A stretch of DNA of 49,055 nt from positions 1 through 49,055 of the forward strand of contig JANYHH010000086.1 of NCBI GenBank assembly GCA_025359505.1, given 5' to 3'. The translations under genes were made by a program, and so were the position numbers. The stretch's first letter is position 1. Each line of letters begins with the position of its first letter. A model generated the notes under the pieces. It made no database searches. It saw only the letters and a list, made by a program, of their open reading frames with translations, and was not told the DNA's origin. Of this stretch, positions 42,064-49,055 are shown piece by piece. Source of the stretch: Deinococcales bacterium (GTDB lineage Bacteria > Deinococcota > Deinococci > Deinococcales > JAAFIG01).

Positions 42064-45000
42064 TCACTCGGTGCTGACGCTGGCGTCCACCTGCTGATTA
42101 GCGGGCACGACCATCCTGAAGTGGCTAGCGGGGTCAACCAAAAGTTCTGCGACGCGACGCGCAGCCTCAGTTTGCTCGCTGGTCACGAGTGCCTTGTGGT
42201 ACTCACCCAGCAACTCGCGGATGTCAGAAATTGAGGTCTCACCGAGCTTGTAAATTTTGACGTTCGCGCCTTTGGCGAGACGGCGTTGCAGTGCGGCATC
42301 GTCCAAGCCGACACTGGGCTGGTGGCGCAGATAAACCACGCCGCCCGTCATGCCGCTGCAAATCCACGGGCCCGCATCGCCCATCACGACAACGCGCCCA
42401 GCGGTCATGTACTCGAACGCGAAACCCTTGGCGTTGGCCCGCGCCGCCAGCATTCCCAAGCTGTCCTCGAGCGGCTTTTTGACCTCGCCGCCGAGGATCA
42501 CATCCGCGCCCGATAACCTGATACAGAAGCGGCTGTCGGCGTCGCCTTGCACGAACAGCTTGCCACCAATCGCGCCGTAAGCGAAGGACTTGCCGACACT
42601 GCCGTCGACTCGAGTCCCCTGATCGTTCAAACCTTTGAGAATCACGATCTTGCCGCTCATGCTGCCCTTGCCAACGCCGTCCTGAGCGCCGCCGTCAACC
42701 AGAATCTCTAACTTTTCGGTGTTGAACGCGCCCAGTCCATTGCCGGGGATGCTGCCGCCGTCGAAGTAGAGCTTGGCGTGTTGCAGCTTCAACTTCGGAT
42801 CCATCTTACGCCTCGAGAGTTCGCCGGACAGGTGCGTGCCCAGAGCGCGGTCGGCGCTGGCGACGGGGCCGTCTTGGTAGATCAGGCGCTCGTCGCCCGA
42901 CCCGGACTGCGCGGCGTCCACGACCCACGAGCTGACCATCCGGGTCAGGCTGTTGAGTGGCTTGCGGATCACGCGCCCACCCTCGCGGCGCGGCAGGGCG
43001 AGCGGTTCGACTTCCTCGAGCAGGTAGCTTAGATCCAGCGCGTCTTTTTTGATGAAGTGACCCAAGTGTTCGACGTGACCAACCATGTCCTGCAATTTGG
43101 AGTAGCCGAGCGTGGCGACCATCGCACGGAGTTCCGCCGCCATGCTGCTGAAAAAGCGCACGAGCTGATCGGTGGCGACCTCGAGTTCACGGGGGATCCA
43201 GCGCTTCATGCCTTTGTGGTCGGCTTCTTCTTGGGTTTCGACCTGCGTGGCGATGCCGACGTGACAGGTATCGAGCTGGCAGCCTCGGCAAACGGTGCAG
43301 CCGATGACTTCCATAGACACTGTACCGAAGCCCACGCGGTTCGCGCCGAGGCAGACCATTTTGACGACATCCAGCGCGGTTTTCATGCCGCCGTCAACCC
43401 ACAGTTCAATACCATCGCGGATGCCTGCCATCACCAAGGCGCGGTGGGCGCGGCGCAAGCCCAGCTCAGCCGGGAAGCCCGCGTATTTGAGCGCGTGGGC
43501 CCTCGCCGCGCCCGTGCCACCCTCGAAGCCGGAGAGCGTGATGATGTCCGCGCCCGCTTTGGCGATGCCGACGCAGATCGTGCCGATGTCGGGGACGACC
43601 GGGACTTTGACGCAGACTTTGGCGTAAGGATTGATGGTTTTGAGTTCTTCAATCAACTGCGCCAAGTCCTCGATGCTGTAGAGATCGTGGTTGTTGCTGG
43701 GGCTGATGAGGTCGACGCCGGGCGTCGCGTGGCGGGCAGCCGCCACTTTGACCGTGACCTTGCTGCCGGGCAAATGACCGCCCTCGCCGGGTTTCGCGCC
43801 TTGCCCGATCTTGATTTCAATGAAGCCCGCCGCGTTCAGCATCTCTGATGAAACGCCGAAGCGCCCGCTAGCGACCTGCTGACCGCGCCAGCGCGTGTAC
43901 TTGCCGATCATGTCGTGGATCTCGCCGCCCTCGCCGTTCATGCTGACCATATCGAGGCGCTTGGCGGCTTCGGGGTAAGCGCGAAACGCGGTTTCGCCCT
44001 GTGACCCGAAGCTCATCGCGCTGATCACGAACGGCAGGCGATGCTTGCCAGCGGAGATGTCGATCTCCTCTGCTAAGCGCATATCATCCTCGGTGGCGGG
44101 CCCGTCCAGCCCCTTGACCTCGAGCAGATTGCGGGCGGCGACCGGGAATTCCAGCTCCAAGGCGCGAATCCGGCCGGTGTAATCGGGCGCGGTGATCTCG
44201 CCGCTGGCGACGGCAGCAGCGTGCTTGTAAATGCGAGTATTGAGGCGGGCATCGCGGGCGAGGCTGGCGGAACCCAGCGACCACTGGTGGCGGCGCTCGA
44301 GCATAGTCTTCTCGAGTTCTGGCAAGCCGTAACCAGCGCGTTCGGAGGCGAGGAAGCTCTTGATGCCGAGGCGGGTCTCGAGGTCGGGTTTCAAACCGAT
44401 GGCGGCGAAGACGCGTCCGTAACCGCGCAATTCTGAGATGCCCATCGTCGACATGACTTTCTCGACGCCTTTGGTCAGTGCCGCGAGCAAGCGCTGCGCG
44501 GCGGCGCGGTTGTCGCCGGTGAACGCCTGGAACATCAGCCACGGCTCGAGCGCATCCGCACCCAATCCCAGCAGCATCATGCAATCGTGCAAATTGCGAA
44601 TCGCGGCGCTCGAGACGGCGAGGCTCGTCAAGCGGCGGAAGGCGACGCCTTCGGGTGCAATCGCCTCGAGCGCACGATTGGCTTCGGCGATGCCGAGCAG
44701 AGGGTCAATCGGCAGGTTGCCGTTTTTGTACACCAGCCTGTCCTCGAGCACGATCAGACCAGCGCCGTCTTTGGCGGCGGCTAAGACTTCCTCGCGCAGC
44801 CTGTCCAGCGCAGCCTCGAGCGGCTCTGGAAAGTTGTTACTGACGCGGCACTCGAGTTTAACGCGGGCGACTTTCAGGTGCGTCTCTAGTTCCAGCAACG
44901 TCATCGTGCCGAATTGCGCGGCCGTCTCACTGTCCAGTGGCAAAATCGGCGTCAGCAGCTCGGTCAGCTTGCCGCCGTACTTGCCGTTCGGTAAGGCGCG

Positions 45001-46626
45001 ACGCCCCAGAATCGCCCTGGTGCTGAACTGCTCGATCTCGCGTTCGCGGTCGATGGCGGGGTTGGTGACAACCGCGACGGTTTCCTTGATGAACTCCGCC
45101 AGATTGGGGCTGGGAAAGCGCAGCGCCGCGATCGGCCCGTCATATCCGAGGCTCGAGATCGGCTCGTTTCCCTTATCCGCCAGAGACTTGACGTATTCCT
45201 CGTCCCATTTCTCCCAACCGAACGCGCCCAAAGCGGCTGGCGACGGCTGATGCACCTCGTGATCGAACTCCGGAATGTTCTGCGGACGCTCGAGCGGGCC
45301 CGAGACATGGGCGCGAGCGCCGACCGTGACCGCTTCGCGGTTGTGGACGCGCTCCAAGAGGATGCGTTGCGCCTCGAAGTGACGCAGTGGCAGCACGCTG
45401 CCCTGGCGGATTGTCACCAGCATCTTCTCGCCGGGCGCGAGTGGGCGCGGGTCAGTGGCGAAACTGCCCAGCGGCAAGACGCCGCGCTCACTCGACCAGA
45501 AGAACTCTTTCTCGGTCTCGCCGAACCACAGCGGGCGCAAACCGAGCGCGTCCACGCTAAACGCGCACTCGTTCTGAAAGCGCATCACCAGCGCCGCTGG
45601 CCCCTGCGCGAGTGGCCCGAGCGCCTGCCGGAAGCTCATGTACGCGTCTTGCAACGCGGGGCTGAACGTCTTGACCTCGCCCAGCACCGGCGGGAACGCC
45701 TGCTCGAGCGCTTCGAACAAGCTCAGACCCTGCCCATGAATCAGCCCCTCGAGCAGCCGATTGAGGTCTTGGCTGTCCGAGCCGAGCGTGCGCGGAATGC
45801 CCAGAAAGTCCAGTTCGCGGCGCAGGCGCTCAATCGTGTTGATCTCGCCGTTGTGACCGAGCAGGCTAAACGGCTGCACCTGTTCAAACGTGCTCATCGT
45901 GTTCGTGCTGTAGCGGTTGTGACCGATCGTACACGCAGACTCGAAATCGGGGCGGCGCAACTCTGGGTAGTAGCGGTCAAGAATATCGGCTGCGCCGCGC
46001 ACCTTGTAAACGACGGTGTGCGTGCTGATCGACACGACGTGGACGGGGTGCGTGGTCTCGAGGTTGAGCGCGAGGTCGAAGAGTTTGCGGCTGCGGTCAT
46101 TGTCGTCCGTGCCGCTGACGATGCCCGCGACTTGATAAAACAGCGGTTCGGACAGCGCTGCGACGGGCCCGAGCACGTTGCCCTGCGTTTGGCTGCGGCG
46201 CTCGAGGATGACCCGCAGGCTGTACTTCGCGCCAACGGCGCGGATGTGATCGAGCACGTCGCGTGGATTGAGATTGATCGGGATGAACAAATGCGCGACG
46301 AAAAAGCCGCTCGAGTCGACCTCGCTCGAGTCCAACCCATCGGCGCTCAGCCACTCGCGCCAGAGTTTGCGCGGGATGTCGGTCATCACGCCGCAGCCGT
46401 CACCTTCGCCGCGCACCTCGCCGGAGCGGTGCGCCATCTGCGTCAGTGCCTCCAAAGCCCGTTTGACATTGCCGTGCGTTGGCGTGCCGGTCTTACGCAG
46501 CGTGGCAATGATGCCGCAGGCGTCGTGCCCAATCGGTTCGTTGAGCGCGTTCGGGATGGTCAGTTGCAGGCGCTGGCGTTCCGATTGGCGGTAGAGGCTA
46601 TCCTTCTGGCGGCTGGGAACAGTCAT
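42064..46626 (-). CDS. gltB: glutamate synthase large subunit
   Basis: The 1520-residue protein transfers the amide nitrogen of glutamine to 2-oxoglutarate. Domains in order: propeptide (1-36), class II glutamine amidotransferase with nucleophile Cys37 (GHDACGIIA), the central domain, the FMN-binding barrel (VDLISPSNNHDLYSIEDLAQ and SGFEGGTGAA), the [3Fe-4S] cysteines CTVCRGCQLDTC, and the C-terminal GXGXG helix. GGAGG precedes ATG 46626. No gltD is adjacent, so the electron donor (ferredoxin or a distant NADPH subunit) is undecided. It is transcribed alone, with the VapBC pair beyond its 3' end. Confidence 0.96.
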   Translation of the reverse strand: MTVPSRQKDSLYRQSERQRLQLTIPNALNEPIGHDACGIIATLRKTGTPTHGNVKRALEALTQMAHRSGEVRGEGDGCGVMTDIPRKLWREWLSADGLDSSEVDSSGFFVAHLFIPINLNPRDVLDHIRAVGAKYSLRVILERRSQTQGNVLGPVAALSEPLFYQVAGIVSGTDDNDRSRKLFDLALNLETTHPVHVVSISTHTVVYKVRGAADILDRYYPELRRPDFESACTIGHNRYSTNTMSTFEQVQPFSLLGHNGEINTIERLRRELDFLGIPRTLGSDSQDLNRLLEGLIHGQGLSLFEALEQAFPPVLGEVKTFSPALQDAYMSFRQALGPLAQGPAALVMRFQNECAFSVDALGLRPLWFGETEKEFFWSSERGVLPLGSFATDPRPLAPGEKMLVTIRQGSVLPLRHFEAQRILLERVHNREAVTVGARAHVSGPLERPQNIPEFDHEVHQPSPAALGAFGWEKWDEEYVKSLADKGNEPISSLGYDGPIAALRFPSPNLAEFIKETVAVVTNPAIDREREIEQFSTRAILGRRALPNGKYGGKLTELLTPILPLDSETAAQFGTMTLLELETHLKVARVKLECRVSNNFPEPLEAALDRLREEVLAAAKDGAGLIVLEDRLVYKNGNLPIDPLLGIAEANRALEAIAPEGVAFRRLTSLAVSSAAIRNLHDCMMLLGLGADALEPWLMFQAFTGDNRAAAQRLLAALTKGVEKVMSTMGISELRGYGRVFAAIGLKPDLETRLGIKSFLASERAGYGLPELEKTMLERRHQWSLGSASLARDARLNTRIYKHAAAVASGEITAPDYTGRIRALELEFPVAARNLLEVKGLDGPATEDDMRLAEEIDISAGKHRLPFVISAMSFGSQGETAFRAYPEAAKRLDMVSMNGEGGEIHDMIGKYTRWRGQQVASGRFGVSSEMLNAAGFIEIKIGQGAKPGEGGHLPGSKVTVKVAAARHATPGVDLISPSNNHDLYSIEDLAQLIEELKTINPYAKVCVKVPVVPDIGTICVGIAKAGADIITLSGFEGGTGAARAHALKYAGFPAELGLRRAHRALVMAGIRDGIELWVDGGMKTALDVVKMVCLGANRVGFGTVSMEVIGCTVCRGCQLDTCHVGIATQVETQEEADHKGMKRWIPRELEVATDQLVRFFSSMAAELRAMVATLGYSKLQDMVGHVEHLGHFIKKDALDLSYLLEEVEPLALPRREGGRVIRKPLNSLTRMVSSWVVDAAQSGSGDERLIYQDGPVASADRALGTHLSGELSRRKMDPKLKLQHAKLYFDGGSIPGNGLGAFNTEKLEILVDGGAQDGVGKGSMSGKIVILKGLNDQGTRVDGSVGKSFAYGAIGGKLFVQGDADSRFCIRLSGADVILGGEVKKPLEDSLGMLAARANAKGFAFEYMTAGRVVVMGDAGPWICSGMTGGVVYLRHQPSVGLDDAALQRRLAKGANVKIYKLGETSISDIRELLGEYHKALVTSEQTEAARRVAELLVDPASHFRMVVPANQQVDASVSTE

Positions 46627-46921
46627 CTCACGAACCTCCGTATGTAGTGCATGAGTATACGTTTCACAAGCCCCTCGGTCAATGATTGCCGCCGTGCCAG
46701 ACGCCTCAAGTTGTCTATACAGACCAATCGCGTAGCCTTGTGCGAACAGTTCACAAAGTCATCCAGCGGCTCGAGGGGTGCTGATAGACAGGAAGACGGG
46801 TTTGGCAGCGTGCTGCTCGAGACTGGTTGTCGCGCAGTAAGCCGCGAAAAAAATAGAAATTCACAACGATTGTTTTCAATCAAGTACAAGATCAAAATGT
46901 AGCGATTCACTCGAGAAACAC

Positions 46922-46949
46922 TTGACAGTGCAGTGCACCAGACTACAAT
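46922..46949 (+). promoter_or_regulatory. spoVS promoter with an internal dyad
   Basis: TTGACA (46922-46927), 16-base spacer, TACAAT (46944-46949). The spacer begins with the 11-base dyad GTGCA-G-TGCAC, well placed for a repressor. The preceding 46627-46921 region is AT-rich with no gene recognised. Confidence 0.75.
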
Positions 46950-46993
46950 GCGCGAATCACGTCCTATTCGACCTCTCGAGGAGCAACGCAACA

Positions 46994-47302
46994 ATGGAAA
47001 CCGTGCGCGTGTCTGGGCAGAGCCGACCAAACTCCGTCGCTGGAGCGATCGCCGCGCTGCTGCGACTGCACGGGGCGCTGGAAGTGCAAGCCATCGGCGC
47101 GGTCGCCGTCAACCAAGCCGTTAAATCCATTGCCATCGCACGGAGTTATATCAGCGTGGACAAGCTGGATTTAAGCTGCATACCCGCCTTCGTCAAATTG
47201 GAATTGGACAACGAGGAGCGCACGGCCGTCAAATTCACTGTGCGCTCGCACCCGCTCGAGACTGCAATTGAAGCGTCCCAGACGCTCGAGAAGCCGATTT
47301 GA
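46994..47302 (+). CDS. spoVS: stage V sporulation protein S-like (SpoVS)
   Basis: A 102-residue Alba-fold protein: METVRVSGQSRPNSVAGAIA, then AIGAVAVNQAVKSIAIAR and VKFTVRSH. In Bacillus SpoVS affects septation and sporulation; members also occur in non-sporulating phyla, where the role is unknown and may involve nucleic-acid binding. ATG at 46994 has GGAG 10 bases upstream and fits the family start; the frame open to 46922 overlaps the promoter. Confidence 0.92.
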   Translation: METVRVSGQSRPNSVAGAIAALLRLHGALEVQAIGAVAVNQAVKSIAIARSYISVDKLDLSCIPAFVKLELDNEERTAVKFTVRSHPLETAIEASQTLEKPI

Positions 47303-47459
47303 GAATTGACGAACCTGAAGCAATTAAAACGCGTTTCAGGTGTGCCACACGCGATCAGCTCACTTTCTAACTCGAGCGTGTCTCGTCAAAGTATCCTTTG
47401 CGCCCAAGCTGCTAAAATAGCTTCACCTCGAGCTGGACGGCTCGAGACGGAGGAACTGA

Positions 47460-48167
47460 ATGTTATTTGACCCGCTTTACATCATCATGACCGTCGCCAT
47501 TATTGGCCTCAGCATGGCTGCACAAGGCTATTTGCGGACGACCTTTGGGAAATACTCTAAGATCCGCAATGCCAAAGACATCACCGGCGCTGAAGTCGCC
47601 CGCGACATTCTGGACAGCAACGGCTTGCAAAACGTTCAGGTCGAGATGACGCCCGGCGTCTTGACCGATCATTACGACCCGATGAAAAAAGTTGTGCGCT
47701 TGAGCGAACCAAACTTCAACAGTCCGAGCCTCGCGGCACTGGCCGTCGCCGCACACGAAGTCGGGCACGCGATTCAGGATGCTAAAGCCTACGCGCCGCT
47801 CGTCGCTCGCAGCGCACTGGCTGCACCGCTCGGCATTGCCAGCACCGTCGGGCAATTCGCATTGATGGGTGGCTTGATGGCGCTCGCCTTCGCAGGCGCA
47901 TCCGGCTTGGGTCAGACGCTATTGCTGATCGGCGTGATCGGCTTAGGCGCGGTGCTGCTGTTTCACGTCGTGACCCTGCCGGTGGAATTCGACGCCAGCA
48001 ACCGCGCACTGGCGATCCTCGAGCGCGGCGGGTACTTGAGCGTGGAGGAAAATCAGGGCGCTCGCAAAGTGCTGAACGCCGCTGCACTGACCTACGTGGT
48101 CGCAGCACTTGCGGCCGCAGCGCAGTTCATTTACTACTTGGGGATTCTGCGCGGCAGCGACGAGTAA
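47460..48167 (+). CDS. YugP-like membrane zinc metallopeptidase
   Basis: A 235-residue membrane protein of the neutral zinc metallopeptidase (YugP) family. It has an N-terminal membrane helix (LYIIMTVAIIGLSMAA), the segment LRTTFGKYSKIRN, VLTDHYDPMKKVVRLSEPNF, then the zinc site AALAVAAHEVGHAIQD near residue 100. Two or three hydrophobic segments follow (AALTYVVAALAAAAQFIYYL is the last). PVEFDASNRAL supplies the likely third metal ligand. It probably cleaves membrane or surface proteins; substrates are unknown. GGAGG lies upstream. Confidence 0.92.
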   Translation: MLFDPLYIIMTVAIIGLSMAAQGYLRTTFGKYSKIRNAKDITGAEVARDILDSNGLQNVQVEMTPGVLTDHYDPMKKVVRLSEPNFNSPSLAALAVAAHEVGHAIQDAKAYAPLVARSALAAPLGIASTVGQFALMGGLMALAFAGASGLGQTLLLIGVIGLGAVLLFHVVTLPVEFDASNRALAILERGGYLSVEENQGARKVLNAAALTYVVAALAAAAQFIYYLGILRGSDE

Positions 48168-48291
48168 AGCTACCAGCCGCTAGCCAAAATCCAAAGAGCG
48201 ATCTCGAGCTGTTCGAGATCGCTCTTTTTTCATCTCGAGATTGCAAGTCTGGCTCGAGATATTGGTTCTGAAGCTAGCAGCTAGTAGCTGC
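48168..48291. repeat. MITE-like inverted-repeat element carrying a terminator
   Basis: Bounded by AGCTACCAGCCGCTAGCC on the left (48169 on) and AGCTAGCAGCTAGTAGCTG at 48272-48290 on the right, ends related to the element at 37354. It begins right after the YugP stop. Its right end supplies the final codons and the TAG stop (48281-48283) of the DUF4258 gene. Confidence 0.6.
48193..48230. terminator. strong terminator between convergent genes
   Basis: A perfect 15-base stem (48193-48207 against 48213-48227) with a five-base loop, flanked by A and T runs; it can act in both directions and contains one CTCGAG. It should end both the YugP and DUF4258 transcripts. Confidence 0.9.
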
Positions 48292-48697
48292 CCTTCAGTC
48301 GCCACGCCCTTGGTCGCTGGCGCGGCTGCGCCCTCGGGTTGATCACGCGCTCCGAGTAGCGGCCATGGTTGGAGATCAGGATCGCTACCCTTTCCCTCGA
48401 GATCACGCGGTACGGCTGATCGGGGATGTAAGCCGTGACGACATCGACCCAACGGTACGGCGAGTAATCCACGACGACATGCAACGGGATTTTTAAGTGC
48501 TTGGAAACGTTGATGTAGCCCAGCAAGAGCATCCGCTGATCCTGCGGGTACACGGCCAACTCGCGCCCGTTCAGCAGCGTTTCCACGATGTCGCTTTCAG
48601 TAAAACCCTCGGCTCTGGCGTGCTGCGCCGCGTGAAGTTTGACGCTGTAACGCCCGCCCCAGATCAGGTCTTGCAAATCCTCTAAGGTGCGCCGCAT
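48281..48697 (-). CDS. DUF4258-like protein
   Basis: A 138-residue protein. The core (YSVKLHAAQHARAEGFTESD, then IVETLLNGRELAVYPQDQR) and the HVVVDYSPYRWVDVVTAYIP strand pair match DUF4258, a family near BrnT/RelE-like toxins. ATG at 48697 has GGAGG upstream; the frame open to 48820 is leader. No antitoxin is adjacent. The last 30 residues are basic and extend past the domain; the stop codon lies inside the repeat element. Confidence 0.75.
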   Translation of the reverse strand: MRRTLEDLQDLIWGGRYSVKLHAAQHARAEGFTESDIVETLLNGRELAVYPQDQRMLLLGYINVSKHLKIPLHVVVDYSPYRWVDVVTAYIPDQPYRVISRERVAILISNHGRYSERVINPRAQPRQRPRAWRLKGSY

Positions 48698-48774
48698 GGT
48701 GTGCCTCCACGTCGTGCCGGATTTGGTGCTGCTGAGTAGCTTCTCGTACTGGACAGCTCGAGCGTATTTCTTAA

Positions 48775-48809
48775 GAAAAAAACCCCTGCGCTGAAACAGC
48801 GCGAGGGGT
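48775..48809 (-). terminator. leader terminator upstream of the DUF4258 gene
   Basis: On the minus strand CCCCTCGCGCTG pairs with CAGCGCAGGGG and is followed by TTTTTTT. No leftward gene ends here, and the DUF4258 start is about 80 bases downstream, so it may be an attenuator or the end of a gene lost on the right. Confidence 0.75.
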
Positions 48810-48955
48810 GATATGGGCAATCCGTAACCTCAAAAGGTCATGCGTCAATATACACGAATCGTCGTCAGCGGTACGTGAGCGCCATACCGCTCGAGCTGAG
48901 GCAAAACGTCTGTCAGCTAGGGCAAACGCACCAAGTAACTTGCTAGCTTGAGTGC

Positions 48956-49055
48956 ATGAAAAACAATTCTATTCCCAGCATCATCGAACACTTCCAAGAC
49001 TTCCCTGACCCGCGCCGCGAACACCCCAGCAAGCTTCACAAACTCATTGACATCA
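48956..49055 (+). mobile_element. ISAs1-family transposase, N-terminal fragment (window edge)
   Basis: From ATG 48956 the frame encodes 33 residues, including EHFQDFPDPRREHPSKLHKL. This matches the start of ISAs1-type (H-repeat-associated) DDE transposases, where F-x-D-x-x-D-P-R-R is conserved. The gene runs off the window. The IS left end is probably near 48915-48925 but the terminal repeat cannot be fixed without the right end. Confidence 0.85.

Noticed and set aside
45250..46647. 465-codon plus-strand frame opposite gltB
   Set aside because: It is a shadow of the highly conserved gltB amidotransferase domain.

Overview
The window (49,055 bp, moderately GC-rich) is bacterial chromosome. 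Its gene content is SpoVS, a fasciclin (FAS1) protein, a Tat-exported ferritin-like protein, split glycine decarboxylase (GcvPA/GcvPB), MreB, and LpxD plus LpxC for lipid A-type synthesis. This points to a didermic, non-proteobacterial lineage. A Deinococcota (Truepera-like) or neighbouring phylum is my tentative guess; no rRNA is present to settle it. A very strong genome signature is the palindrome CTCGAG: I counted 16 copies in the first 3.24 kb, where about one is expected. It recurs at similar density throughout, in genes, spacers and terminators.

Layout. 0-0.6 kb: tail of an IS3-family insertion sequence and a truncated glycosyltransferase. 0.7-9.7 kb: housekeeping genes (uvrC, tsaB, 5-oxoprolinase pxpA/pxpBC, two crotonase-family genes) with a broken Nudix gene. 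9.8-13.1 kb: an AT-rich 3.3 kb integrated element between a truncated and an intact tRNA-Gly(CCC). It encodes a tyrosine recombinase, an HUH-type rolling-circle replication protein, small cop-like genes and a predicted antisense RNA over the rep start, so it looks like an integrated rolling-circle plasmid. 13.2-16.5 kb: a wrecked toxin-antitoxin locus and a MmeI-like type IIL restriction-modification enzyme. 16.8-21.4 kb: stress-type genes, threonine dehydratase, fasciclin, queG and two tRNAs. 21.4-27.7 kb: a mostly co-directional run: Nudix, ribF, mreB, S55 peptidase, lpxD, lpxC. 27.8-33.9 kb: accessory and exported proteins, an Ere-like enzyme, a ferredoxin-NADP reductase, a metallopeptidase and a Uma2 gene. 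34-40 kb: a glycine cleavage gene set (gcvT, gcvH, gcvPA, gcvPB) interrupted by small genes and a MITE-like repeat, with a divergent Lrp/AsnC regulator. 40.7-49 kb: an exported protein, a VapBC pair, gltB, spoVS, a YugP-like protease, a DUF4258 protein and the start of an ISAs1-type transposase.

How the genes work together. The gcv genes feed one-carbon units and ammonia from glycine, probably under the Lrp-type regulator. PxpABC returns 5-oxoproline to glutamate and GltB makes glutamate. MreB, the S55 protein and LpxD/LpxC form an envelope-building cluster. The 3.3 kb element is the most unusual part. It attacks a tRNA gene in its anticodon loop and appears to supply a new 5' half and a new promoter for the surviving tRNA, the reverse of the usual arrangement in which the element restores the 3' end.
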